A stretch of 50,100 nt of DNA from Alistipes sp. UBA928 (GTDB lineage: Bacteria > Bacteroidota > Bacteroidia > Bacteroidales > Rikenellaceae): NCBI GenBank assembly GCA_002293665.1, contig DBDQ01000012.1:1-50100 (forward strand), in the 5' to 3' direction. This document shows, in pieces, positions 8,493-16,979 of this stretch. The translations under genes were made by a program, and so were the position numbers. The notes below the pieces were generated by a model. That model saw nothing but the letters and a program-made list of their open reading frames with translations, was not told the DNA's origin and made no database searches. Position 1 is the stretch's first letter; the number at the start of each line of letters is the position of its first letter.

Positions 8493-10145
8493 ATGAAACA
8501 GATTTCGAGATCGGCGCTTGTGTGCGCCGCAGCATCGGTCGCCTTGGCACTCCTTGCGGGATGCCGCAGCGCGGGCTCCAACACAACGGCACGGGAGGGT
8601 TACGATCCCGACGCCCAGCAACTTTTCATAGGCGACGACATAGCCGTCGCCCCCACCACCTACGGCAAGGTGAAGGGTTTCATCCTGCGCGGGATATACA
8701 ACTTTCGCGGGATACCCTACGGTGCCCCCACAGGAGGCGAGAATCGGTTCATGCCGCCGCGTCCGCCCGAGCCGTGGGACGATGTGAGGCCAGCGGTCTA
8801 CTACCCCGAGATGGCTCCGCAGAGAGAGTATGGCCGCTCGCCCGAGTCGTACAGCGCGTTCGCCGACGCGTGGAACTACGACCTCGTGGGTGAGGATTGC
8901 CTGCGGCTCAACGTGTGGTCGCCGGGACTCGACGGCGCACGGAGGCCGGTGCTGGTGTGGCTCCACGGCGGAGGATTCACGAGCGGCAGCGCCATCGAAC
9001 AGGACGGTTATGAGGGTGAAAATTTCGCACGCTACGGCGACGCGGTGTTCGTGTCGATCAACCACCGTCTGAACGCGTTCGGGTTTACCGACCTGTCGGC
9101 CGTCGGGGGTGAGAAGTATCGCCACTCGGGTAATGTGGGAATGTTGGACGTGATAGCCGCTTTGCAGTGGGTGAACAAGAATATCGCGGCTTTCGGCGGC
9201 GACCCGGGCAACGTCACCGTGATGGGACAGTCGGGCGGCGGATCGAAAGTGTGCATGGTGTCGGCTATGCCCGCCGCACGTGGACTCGTGCACAAGGGGG
9301 TGGCGCTGAGCGGCAACACTACTGCCGCCAATGACAAGGCTTATGCCGAAAAGTTGGGCGCGGCTGTCCTCGCCGAGGCGGGTCTGACTCCCGACCGCGT
9401 GGACGAACTTCAGCAGATGCCGTGGCCGGAGTATCTCGATCTGTCGAACCGCGCCGCCGCACGACTGCGGAACGAAAGCCCCGGAGCCGGACGCGGAGGC
9501 TTCAGCCCCGTGGCCGACGGGGTGAACATTCCGGTCGGCACGTTCTGGTCTGGTGAAGCGGCCGCGGGTTCGCCCGACATTCCGATGCTCTTCTGTTCGA
9601 CTTTTCACGAACGTACCGGGGCCCGCGACAGCGCCGCCACCGAGGCGATCGACGCCGATGGTGCCGTGGAGCGCCTCAGAGGAACCTATGGTGATCGTGC
9701 ACGCGAGGTTTACGACGCCTACGCGGCACAGTTTCCCGAACTGAAACCGATCGAGGTGTACGGATTCATAGTCTCGAATCGGCGCAATGTGGTGGCTGCC
9801 GCCGATGCCAAGCTGGCGCAGAGTTCGCCGGTGTGGATGGCGTGGTTCGGTTTCTCACCGCCGCTGTTCGACGGACGCCAGAGGGCTTTCCACTGCATCG
9901 ACATATCGTTCTGGCTCCACAACACCGACCACATGTTGACCCACTCGGGCGGCGGGAAGGTGCCGCGGCTGTTGGCCGACAGGATGTCGTCGGCGCTGGC
10001 GGCTTTCATGCGCACGGGCGATCCCAATACAAAGCTGCTCCCCGCATGGCCGCGCTACACGGCGGAGAAGGGCGAGGTGATGGTGCTCGACATTGAGAGT
10101 GAGGTGCGGGATGATCCCGATCGGGAGGCTCGCAGGACGCTGTAA
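8493..10145 (+). CDS. Type-B carboxylesterase family lipoprotein
   Basis: 550 residues from the ATG at 8493. The frame is open further upstream but that portion is the ccsA gene read in another frame; the ATG begins a clear lipoprotein signal ending LLAGC with lipidated Cys24. The alpha/beta-hydrolase shows FRGIPYGAP, the oxyanion segment WLHGGGFTSGS, and the nucleophile elbow GQSGG with Ser247; a probable catalytic His is at 467 in AFHCIDISFWLHN. Such enzymes hydrolyse carboxylic esters in the periplasm or at the outer membrane; substrate unknown. It directly follows ccsA (23 bp) but ends at its own terminator. Confidence 0.9.
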   Translation: MKQISRSALVCAAASVALALLAGCRSAGSNTTAREGYDPDAQQLFIGDDIAVAPTTYGKVKGFILRGIYNFRGIPYGAPTGGENRFMPPRPPEPWDDVRPAVYYPEMAPQREYGRSPESYSAFADAWNYDLVGEDCLRLNVWSPGLDGARRPVLVWLHGGGFTSGSAIEQDGYEGENFARYGDAVFVSINHRLNAFGFTDLSAVGGEKYRHSGNVGMLDVIAALQWVNKNIAAFGGDPGNVTVMGQSGGGSKVCMVSAMPAARGLVHKGVALSGNTTAANDKAYAEKLGAAVLAEAGLTPDRVDELQQMPWPEYLDLSNRAAARLRNESPGAGRGGFSPVADGVNIPVGTFWSGEAAAGSPDIPMLFCSTFHERTGARDSAATEAIDADGAVERLRGTYGDRAREVYDAYAAQFPELKPIEVYGFIVSNRRNVVAAADAKLAQSSPVWMAWFGFSPPLFDGRQRAFHCIDISFWLHNTDHMLTHSGGGKVPRLLADRMSSALAAFMRTGDPNTKLLPAWPRYTAEKGEVMVLDIESEVRDDPDREARRTL

Positions 10146-10174
10146 TAATTTACACATAACGGCAACACAAACGT

Positions 10175-10206
10175 AACGGTTTCGTAATTGCGAAACCGTT
10201 TCTTTG
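10175..10206 (+). terminator. Terminator after the carboxylesterase
   Basis: AACGGTTTCG (10175-10184) pairs perfectly with CGAAACCGTT (10191-10200) around TAATTG, followed by TCTTTG. The T-run is short and interrupted, so termination may be partial; the next gene begins 16 bases after the stem. Confidence 0.75.
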
Positions 10207-10215
10207 TGGCGGAAA

Positions 10216-10956
10216 ATGAACACACATTACCGAACTGTCGTCCTGTCGGACGTGCACCTGGGGTCGAAATGGTCGAAGACCAGGGAGGCGACCGGGTTTC
10301 TGAAAAACAACACGTGCGAGACGCTGATCCTGTGCGGCGACATCATCGACGGATGGGCCATCATGAGGGGCCGGAAGATGAAGTGGCGGAGGCGGCACAC
10401 CAACTTTATCAAAGCGCTGCTGGACATTTCGCACACCACACGCATAGTTTACGTGAGAGGCAACCACGACGATTTTCTGGATCGCATCACACCCGTCAAT
10501 TTCCTGAACATGAGCATTGTGCGCGACTTCGTGTACGAGAGCGGCGGACGCCGCTACTTCGTGCTGCACGGCGACGTGTTCGACCACGTGACCTCGAACA
10601 TGAAATGGCTGGCCAAGCTCGGCGACCTGGGCTACTCGGTGTTGCTGTGGGGCAACGGCATCTATAATCGCAGACGCGCACGGAAAGGTAAACCCTACTT
10701 TTCGCTCGCACGCGAGGTAAAGAAAAAAGTGAAGGCGTCGGTGTCGTATGTGGGTGATTTCGAGCGGCATTTGGTGGATATAGCGCGCTGCCGCGAGTGC
10801 GACGGGGTGATCTGCGGACACATTCACCACCCTGAAGTGCGAAATGTGGAAGGAATTTTGTATCTTAACGCCGGAGATTGGATCGAATCGCTGTCGGCAC
10901 TGACCGAAGATTTCGATGGCAACTGGAAAATTTACCGGACAGAAGAGGATAAATGA
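10216..10956 (+). CDS. UDP-2,3-diacylglucosamine diphosphatase-like metallophosphoesterase
   Basis: 246 residues from the ATG at 10216; a TTG 12 bases upstream is less likely. The calcineurin-type metal motifs appear in order: SDVHLG, GDIIDGW, GNHDD, HGDVFDHV and GHIHHPEV. A family with this pattern in Bacteroidetes is annotated as the LpxH-type enzyme, which cleaves UDP-2,3-diacylglucosamine to lipid X at the membrane in lipid A synthesis. The stop overlaps the next ATG (10953-10956), coupling it to a glycosyltransferase, which fits envelope lipid work. It could act on another phosphorylated lipid or nucleotide; the exact substrate is inferred. Confidence 0.75.
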   Translation: MNTHYRTVVLSDVHLGSKWSKTREATGFLKNNTCETLILCGDIIDGWAIMRGRKMKWRRRHTNFIKALLDISHTTRIVYVRGNHDDFLDRITPVNFLNMSIVRDFVYESGGRRYFVLHGDVFDHVTSNMKWLAKLGDLGYSVLLWGNGIYNRRRARKGKPYFSLAREVKKKVKASVSYVGDFERHLVDIARCRECDGVICGHIHHPEVRNVEGILYLNAGDWIESLSALTEDFDGNWKIYRTEEDK

Positions 10957-12035
10957 GATACATGTTCATAGTGCAGGGCGAGGGGCGCGGCCACCTGACG
11001 CAGGCGATCGCACTCGCCGGATTGCTGAGAAAACATGGCCACGAGGTGGTGGACGTCATGGTGGGGAAGAATCCCAACAGAGTGTTGCCACCGTTTTTCG
11101 AGGAGAAGATAGGCTGCGACGTCACCACCTTCGACTCGCCGTCGTTCAACTACGGCAAGGTGGGGAAACGGGGGCGAATGGCCAAAACGCTCTTTACGAA
11201 CACCACCCCGCTGAACCTCGACCGTTTTCGCAAGAGCATCACCCGCATCGTGAGGCGCATCGGGCGCGTGGAGCCCGACGTGGTGGTGAACTTCTACGAA
11301 ATACTGCTGGGCATAACGTCGCTCGTACACAGGCTGAGGGTGCCGGTGGTGAGCATCGGCCACCAGTTTCTGGTCGACCATCCCGATTACGCCCACCGCT
11401 CACGCAGCGATCAGGGGCAGTTCGCGCTCAGGCTTAACAACATGCTCTGCTCGTTGGGCACCACCAAGACCCTTGCGCTGTCGTTCTACCCGATGAAGGA
11501 CTTCTATCGCGACCGTTTGGCCGTGGTGCCGCCGCTACTGCGCAGCGAGCTTTTCGAGCAGGAGGTGCACGACGGAGGATACATACTCGGCTATGTGCTC
11601 AATCCGGGCTACGCCGACGAGGTTCGCGAGTGGCACAAGAAACATCCCGATGTGAAGCTGCATCTGTTCTGGGACAAAAAGGACGCGCCCGAAACGCTCG
11701 AAGTGGCGCCAGGGCTCACTTTCCACAAGATCAACGACAGCCGGTTCCTCGAAATGATGGCCGGATGCAGCGGATACGCCACCACCGCCGGGTTCGAGTC
11801 GGTGTGTGAAGCGATGTGGCTCGGTAAGCCCGCGCTGCTCGTGCCCGCACACATCGAACAAGAGATAAACGCGCAGGATGCAGCAGGAATTGGCGCGGGA
11901 ATTGCATCCCAAGGATTCGATCTGTCGCTGCTCGTCGATTTTATTCCGCGCTACGCGGCCGACACCGCGGCTTTTCGCGAGTGGGTGGCGCGTGGCGAGG
12001 AGCTGTTCGTGCGGCACCTGACGACGCTGGTTTGA
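10953..12035 (+). CDS. Glycosyltransferase family protein (MurG/GT28-like fold)
   Basis: 360 residues with a GT-B look: N-terminal VQGEGRGHLTQAIALAGLLRKHGHEV, the glycine/histidine loop of MurG-like enzymes, and a C-terminal donor-site segment GYATTAGFESVCEAMWLGKPALLVP near 272-296 with the conserved Glu/Gly pattern for the nucleotide-sugar. No membrane helix. Donor and acceptor are unknown. It is coupled to the upstream LpxH-like gene and lies 6 bp before ppk1, so the four genes from 10216 to 15010 look like one transcript. A role in glycolipid or lipid A decoration is an inference from that context. Confidence 0.8.
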   Translation: MRYMFIVQGEGRGHLTQAIALAGLLRKHGHEVVDVMVGKNPNRVLPPFFEEKIGCDVTTFDSPSFNYGKVGKRGRMAKTLFTNTTPLNLDRFRKSITRIVRRIGRVEPDVVVNFYEILLGITSLVHRLRVPVVSIGHQFLVDHPDYAHRSRSDQGQFALRLNNMLCSLGTTKTLALSFYPMKDFYRDRLAVVPPLLRSELFEQEVHDGGYILGYVLNPGYADEVREWHKKHPDVKLHLFWDKKDAPETLEVAPGLTFHKINDSRFLEMMAGCSGYATTAGFESVCEAMWLGKPALLVPAHIEQEINAQDAAGIGAGIASQGFDLSLLVDFIPRYAADTAAFREWVARGEELFVRHLTTLV

Positions 12036-12041
12036 AAAAAG

Positions 12042-14096
12042 ATGAATATATATAACAGGGAGTTAAGTTGGTTGCAGTTCAACGACCGGGTGATGCAGGA
12101 GGCGCGCGACGCGACGGTGCCGCTTGTGCAGAGGTTGCGGTTCCTGGGGATCGCTTCGAACAATCAGGATGAATTCATAAGGGTGCGGCTGGCTGGGATT
12201 CTGCGTCTCGCCGCCCACAAGGGCAAAAACCATCCCAAACTTACCGGAGGGTACACCGCCGCCGAGTTGCTGCCGCTGGTCGACAGGCGCATGGAGGTGT
12301 CGAGGGAGCTTTTCATCGAGACATGGAACGACATCGTGGCCGAGATGGAGGCCGAGGGCATAAGGATGGTGGACGAGACCGAACTTAGCGACGAGCAACG
12401 GCACTGGTGCCGCAACTACTTCTACTCGACGGTGAGCATGCGCATGGTACCGCTCATGCTGCGCAAAAGTGTGGAGATTCCCTTCCTGCCCGACGGCGAG
12501 ATTTTTCTGGCCGTGAGGATGGCGGGAGCGAGGAGCAGCCGTTACGCGATACTGCAAATCCCGGTGAGCGGGTCGTGCCCACGGTTCGTGGTGTTGCCCT
12601 CGCGGGAGGAGGGACGCTCGGAGGTGATATTTCTCGACGACATCATACGTCTGTGCCTCGACGACATATTCTTCATGTTCAGCTACGACAGCATCACGGC
12701 ACATACTTTCAAAATAGTGAGGGACGCCGAATTCACGCTCGACGACGACGTGTCGAAAACCATGTCGGAGAAGATGTTCCGCGGCCTGGTCGAACGGCGG
12801 CACGGACGGCCCGTGAGATTAGTGTACGACCGGTCGATGCCCGACGATGTGCTGCAAACAATTACCCGCAAGTTGGGAATCCGTGGCGCGGGGCAACTCG
12901 AACCCGGAGGCAGATACCACCAGATGCGCGACCTGATGAAGTTCCCGTGCGTGAGGCCCGACCTCGAGGAGCCGCGCGCCGAACCGATGCTGCACCCGAT
13001 GATCGACCCGTCGGAGAGTATCATCAACGTCATCCGGAAGCAGGACGTGCTGCTGTGCTATCCGTATCATACTTTCAAGCATGTTATCGACCTTCTGCGC
13101 GAGGCGGCGGTCGATCCGAGGGTGCAGACGATCCGCATGACACTCTACCGCACCGCCCACCACTCGAAGGTGATACACGCACTACTGAGCGCCGCGCAGA
13201 ACGGCAAGCACGTGACGGCGCTGGTGGAACTCAAAGCGCGGTTCGACGAGGGACAGAACATTGCCGTCACCGAGATGCTGCAAAACGGCGGGGTGAAGGT
13301 GGTGCACAGCCTTGAGGAGCTGAAGGTGCACTCGAAACTGCTGCTCATAGAGCGCGCCGAGCCGGGCAGCGGCACGCTCAGGGGGTATCTCTATGTGGGA
13401 ACGGGCAACTTCAACGAGGACACGACTGGACTGTACGGCGACTTCGGGCTGCTGACATCCGACGAGATCGCAGTGGACGATGCGCGGCGGCTGTTCGACT
13501 TTCTGCAAAACACCCACCGCCATCCCGAATACCGGCGGCTCGTGGTGTCGCCCCACTACATGAGGCCCGAATTGGAGGCGCTGATAGACAACGAGATAAA
13601 AAACGCGCGCAAGAGACGGCCGGCGTGGATATGCGGAAAGTTCAACTCGTTGACCGACGAGGCGATGATCGAAAAACTCTACGAGGCATCGCGGGCAGGG
13701 GTCACCGTGAAACTGCTCATTCGCGGGGCGTGCTGCCTGGTGGCGGGTGTGCCGGGACTGAGCGGGAACATCGAGGTGAGGAGCATAATAGACAAATATC
13801 TCGAACACGCGCGCATGCTGATTGTGGCAAACGGCGGCAAACCGCGCAGTTGGATCACCAGCGCCGACATGATGACGCGCAACCTCGACCGGAGAGTCGA
13901 AGCGGGAATTCCCATACGCGACAGGACAATACACACCACGCTCGTCGACTACTTCGACCTTCAGTGGAGCGACAACACCAAGGCACGCCTCATAGCTCCG
14001 CCGTTTGAGAACAACCGCGTGCCGCGCGCCGAGGGTGAGGAAGCGCACAGGAGCCAGGTGGAACTTTACGAATACTTTAAATCACAGACGATATGA
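12042..14096 (+). CDS. ppk1: Polyphosphate kinase 1
   Basis: 684 residues, the normal PPK1 size. The N domain opens NRELSWLQFNDRVMQEA and has LGIASNNQDEFIRVR. The two C-terminal phospholipase-D-like domains carry the autophosphorylated His430 in VHSKLLLIER and the later SADMMTRNLDRRVE motif. PPK1 reversibly transfers the gamma phosphate of ATP to polyphosphate at the inner membrane/cytosol. Its TGA overlaps the ppx ATG at 14093, so synthesis and breakdown enzymes are co-translated, a known ppk-ppx arrangement. There is no sign of a phosphate-regulon box in the 6 bp before it. Confidence 0.97.
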   Translation: MNIYNRELSWLQFNDRVMQEARDATVPLVQRLRFLGIASNNQDEFIRVRLAGILRLAAHKGKNHPKLTGGYTAAELLPLVDRRMEVSRELFIETWNDIVAEMEAEGIRMVDETELSDEQRHWCRNYFYSTVSMRMVPLMLRKSVEIPFLPDGEIFLAVRMAGARSSRYAILQIPVSGSCPRFVVLPSREEGRSEVIFLDDIIRLCLDDIFFMFSYDSITAHTFKIVRDAEFTLDDDVSKTMSEKMFRGLVERRHGRPVRLVYDRSMPDDVLQTITRKLGIRGAGQLEPGGRYHQMRDLMKFPCVRPDLEEPRAEPMLHPMIDPSESIINVIRKQDVLLCYPYHTFKHVIDLLREAAVDPRVQTIRMTLYRTAHHSKVIHALLSAAQNGKHVTALVELKARFDEGQNIAVTEMLQNGGVKVVHSLEELKVHSKLLLIERAEPGSGTLRGYLYVGTGNFNEDTTGLYGDFGLLTSDEIAVDDARRLFDFLQNTHRHPEYRRLVVSPHYMRPELEALIDNEIKNARKRRPAWICGKFNSLTDEAMIEKLYEASRAGVTVKLLIRGACCLVAGVPGLSGNIEVRSIIDKYLEHARMLIVANGGKPRSWITSADMMTRNLDRRVEAGIPIRDRTIHTTLVDYFDLQWSDNTKARLIAPPFENNRVPRAEGEEAHRSQVELYEYFKSQTI

Positions 14097-15010
14097 TGAC
14101 TCACGACACTTTCGCGGCGATCGACATAGGGTCGAACGCTTTCAGGCTGCTCATCAACTACGTGGAACGCGACGGGCCCGGAAAAAAAGTCGAGTTCCGG
14201 AAGGCGGCTTTCATTCGCGTGCCGGTGCGGTTGGGCGAGGATGTCTTTACGCGGGGCGAGATCGGACCCGAGAAGTTCGGGCGCGTGGTCGAGGCGATGC
14301 AGGGATTCGCACACCTGATAAGAGTGTTCGGTGCCAAAGAGTGGCGTGCGTGCGCCACAAGCGCCATGCGCGAGGCGAAGAACGGGCCTGAACTCGTGGC
14401 CGAGATCGAGAAAAAGAGCGGCCTGCGGGTCGAGATAATCTCCGGCATAGAGGAGGCCGAAACAATATTCGAGGCGGGAGAGGCCGCGGGAGTCGACCTC
14501 GGTGGCAAAAGCAGCCTCTACATCGACGTGGGGGGCGGCAGTGTGGAGCTGAACGTGTTCAACGGACGGCGGCGGGCATGGTCGGAAAGTTTTCTGCTCG
14601 GCACCGTGCGTACGCTCAAGGGCAAAACCAAAGAGGCCGAGATGGAGCGCTACAAGGAGGCGCTGCACCGCATACACAAAGAGTACGATCCGAGGGTGAT
14701 AGTCGGATCGGGCGGAAACATCAACAAAGTGCGCAAAATGCTCTCGAAAAAGGCGCACGGCAAGGCCGACGACACACTCGACGTGAGCGACCTGAAAAAA
14801 CTGCACGAAGAGCTGTCGGCCGTCAGCTACGACGAACGCATAGAGAAGTTCGGGCTGAACGACTACCGCGCCGACGTCATAGTGCCCGCGCTCGAGATAT
14901 TCCTCACCGCGGCGCACGCGTGCAAGATCGACGAGGTGATAGTGCCCACCATAGGACTTGCCGACGGAGTCATTCACTCCCTCTATGTGAAGAGCCTCAA
15001 AAAATCTTAA
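14093..15010 (+). CDS. ppx: Exopolyphosphatase, Ppx/GppA family
   Basis: 305 residues, the short form with only the two actin-like ATPase-fold domains and no HD-like C-terminal extension. Seen: phosphate-1 motif AAIDIGSNAFRLLI, SGIEEAETIF near 120, and the DVGGGSVEL phosphate-2 loop near 145. It releases Pi from polyphosphate ends and may hydrolyse pppGpp in some relatives. ATGATG overlaps the ppk1 stop, so either ATG (14093 or 14096) may start it. With ppk1 upstream it sets polyphosphate level. The short form is usual in Bacteroidetes. Confidence 0.92.
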   Translation: MMTHDTFAAIDIGSNAFRLLINYVERDGPGKKVEFRKAAFIRVPVRLGEDVFTRGEIGPEKFGRVVEAMQGFAHLIRVFGAKEWRACATSAMREAKNGPELVAEIEKKSGLRVEIISGIEEAETIFEAGEAAGVDLGGKSSLYIDVGGGSVELNVFNGRRRAWSESFLLGTVRTLKGKTKEAEMERYKEALHRIHKEYDPRVIVGSGGNINKVRKMLSKKAHGKADDTLDVSDLKKLHEELSAVSYDERIEKFGLNDYRADVIVPALEIFLTAAHACKIDEVIVPTIGLADGVIHSLYVKSLKKS

Positions 15011-15029
15011 CGGTATGTAATATTATTCG

Positions 15030-15056
15030 TATCTTTGGGAATAATAGCTACCTTTG
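15030..15056 (+). promoter_or_regulatory. Tandem -7 boxes before the DUF3127 gene
   Basis: Two perfect TAnnTTTG elements lie in a row: TATCTTTG (15030-15037) and TACCTTTG (15049-15056). Each could start transcription, with leaders of roughly 67 and 48 bases before the ATG at 15110. No convincing TTTG -33 element is at standard spacing for either. Confidence 0.6.
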
Positions 15057-15109
15057 TTGCTCAGAGTTATGCTCGAAAGAGTATCTTTTGAGCCACAAAT
15101 TATCGAACT

Positions 15110-15547
15110 ATGGAATTTGAAGGAGTCGTTTACCGGAAACTGCCCGAAGTGACGGGCTCGAGCGCAAGGGGCGCATGGAAAAAACAGGATGTCGTTTTTG
15201 AGTTACCGAGTGAGTTCAGCCGCAAGATATGCGTCACTTTTTTCGGCGACAGGGCCGAAGATGCCGCCGCACTCCACGAAGGCGATAACGCAACCGTATC
15301 TGTAAACGTCGAATCACGAGAGTATAACGGCAAATGGTATACCGATGTCAAGGCCTGGAAAGTGGTTCGCAGCAATGGCTCGGGAGGTGCCGGTGGTGCT
15401 GGTGCCGCCGGAGGGCAGGGAGCGAGACAATACGGCGGCGCACCTTCACCGGCTGCCGGAGCCTCGTCGCCATTTGCCGACGCTCCGTTCAACGAGAGTA
15501 CCGCTCCAGCCTCGCCGGCCGACGACGTGGACGATCTGCCGTTCTGA
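15110..15547 (+). CDS. DUF3127 protein with SSB-like C-terminal tip
   Basis: 145 residues. Residues 1-85 match the DUF3127 domain (EFEGVVYRKLPEVTG at the start, EYNGKWYTDVKAWKV near 70-85), a predicted OB-like beta barrel common in Bacteroidetes. Residues 90-130 are a Gly/Ala/Pro/Ser-rich disordered linker. The last residues are DDVDDLPF, almost the same as the single-stranded-DNA-binding-protein tip DDDIPF that recruits repair and replication partners. The whole layout (OB-like fold, flexible linker, acidic tip) copies SSB. DNA binding is therefore a reasonable inference but not established. It has its own promoter and precedes a broken GH16 gene by one base. Confidence 0.85.
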   Translation: MEFEGVVYRKLPEVTGSSARGAWKKQDVVFELPSEFSRKICVTFFGDRAEDAAALHEGDNATVSVNVESREYNGKWYTDVKAWKVVRSNGSGGAGGAGAAGGQGARQYGGAPSPAAGASSPFADAPFNESTAPASPADDVDDLPF

Positions 15548-15548
15548 T

Positions 15549-16351
15549 ATGAAAAATATTATGCATATTGCATTACCCCTGCTGGCCACCGTATTGGCCT
15601 GCTGTGGAGCGATGAGTTCGGCGGCAAGACCCTGAACACGGCCAACTGGAGTGCCGAGACGGGCACAGGAGCCGACGGTTGGGGAAACGCGGAACTACAA
15701 TATTACACCGCCCGATCCGAAAACGTGAAAGTGGAGAAAGGCAATCTCGTCATAACCGCCCGGAAAGAGAGTTACTCGGGATCGCCGGCCACCTCGGCAC
15801 GCCTCGTCTCGATGAACAAAGTGAGCTTCAGGTACGGCTACGTCGTGGCATCCATCAAGTTGCCCCGAACCGCAGACGGGCTGTGGCCCGCGTTTTGGAT
15901 GATGGGCAACGATTTTGCGGGCGTCGGCTGGCCCCGATGCGGCGAGATCGACATCATGGAGATGGGTCTTTCGACCGGCATCGCCAACGGTACACAGGAT
16001 CGCTATCTCAACGGCACGTGCCATTGGGGACAAAGTTACGCCCCCCATAAAACTCACGACTATTCGTTGCAGGACGGTAAGTTCCACACCTACACCTGCG
16101 TCTGGGACGAAAAGTATGTCCGCATGTACTTCGATCTTGAAACGCATCCCGATGCCGCGCCCTATTTCGAGATGCGGATACTCGACAACATGGGCGACAG
16201 CAAATGTTTCCGCAAGGAGTGCTTCCTGTTGCTCAACCTTGCCGTGGGTGGCAATTTCCCCGGCATCCACAACATCGACAGCATAACGGCCCTCGCCCCG
16301 GGGAGCGCCTCCATGTATGTCGATTACGTTCGCGTGTTCCAAAAGAAATAG
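15549..16351 (+). pseudogene. GH16 family glycoside hydrolase, frameshifted behind its signal peptide
   Basis: The ATG at 15549 begins a good secretion signal (MKNIMHIALPLLATVLACC) but that frame stops at 15635. The GH16 domain is in another frame, complete from LWSDEFGG (15602) to the stop at 16351, 249 residues. It has the catalytic motif GEIDIMEM, the aromatic LWPAFWMM cleft segment and the terminal MYVDYVRVFQKK. GH16 enzymes cut beta-1,3 or mixed-linked glucans and related galactans outside the cell. The domain frame has no ATG before it; its first usable start, GTG at 15725, would remove the first 41 residues of the domain. The normal linker between signal and domain is also missing, suggesting a small deletion. 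One base after DUF3127's stop. Confidence 0.8.
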
Positions 16352-16397
16352 AGCGTCATTCCGATTCCGCACCGACGCCAAGCAGTTCGGTACTCAC

Positions 16398-16780
16398 TCA
16401 GGTACGGCTGTGGGGATAGGTGATTCGCATCTTGTAGTATCCCTGCGGCGGATTGCTCCGTGAATATCGCGGCAGTCCCTCGATAATCTCGGAGCGTGTG
16501 GTGTAGAAACGTTCACTCCTGCCGTTGCCGTCGGGCGGCGTCGCATGCATCAGTAAGGGTTGAGGAAAGCCTCTGCTATCCCAGGAGTGGAAATATACCT
16601 CTAAATCGCGGGTCACCGGAGATGCCGAACAAGTCCAGTACCGTGAGGGTCATCAGTAACGTACCCCATGTAGTACGTTCTGTATAAGTTTAGGAGCGAA
16701 AAGCCATAAGCTCCGGCGACCATAATAATCATCCCCGACACTGCGGCAAAATATGCCATACCTTTCGAGATTGGTTTCAT
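16398..16780 (-). pseudogene. Small anchored protein gene, frameshifted
   Basis: Two minus-strand frames abut. From the ATG at 16780, 55 codons encode MKPISKGMAYFAAVSGM and a following hydrophobic stretch with one membrane helix, ending at TGA 16613-16615. The adjoining frame (16616 to 16398, 72 codons) continues as TRDLEVYFHSWDSRGFPQPL and ends KMRITYPHSRT. Promoter and signal belong to the first part, and the second has no good start, so one protein of about 127 residues split near 16615 is the simplest reading. I do not recognise the family. It has a good promoter at 16826-16858 and is convergent with the broken GH16 gene. Two separate tiny genes remain possible. Confidence 0.55.
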
Positions 16781-16825
16781 TTCGTGGGGACGTTAATTAT
16801 TTGTTCGGGAGCTAAAACAGCGCAT

Positions 16826-16858
16826 CAAATTTAGCCGAATAATCCAACCCGGCCCAAA
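16826..16858 (-). promoter_or_regulatory. Promoter of the frameshifted small gene
   Basis: On the minus strand TTTG (16858-16855) is followed after 21 bp by TAAATTTG (16833-16826), matching the Bacteroidetes pattern. The leader to the ATG at 16780 would be about 40 bases. A working-looking promoter supports recent rather than ancient decay of the gene. Confidence 0.6.
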
Positions 16859-16877
16859 AACCACTCCAAAGAGGTGG
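16856..16877 (-). terminator. Possible terminator of the XRE gene
   Basis: On the minus strand CCACCTC-TTTG-GAGTGG forms a six-pair stem with one bulge, followed directly by TTTTT. It lies 100 bases past the XRE stop and just before the next gene's -33 element. The stem is short, so efficiency is uncertain. Confidence 0.45.
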
Positions 16878-16979
16878 CATATTTTTCGTATTCAGACTGT
16901 CTCGGGCTGCAAAAATAATCTGAATCCGGAATAAGCTAAACCAAATGGATCGCGGCACGCAAAATATTCCATCTCGATC

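Noticed and set aside
15549..15640. Programmed ribosomal frameshift in the GH16 gene
   Set aside because: No slippery heptamer or downstream structure is evident, and the linker normally present is absent, so a mutation is simpler.
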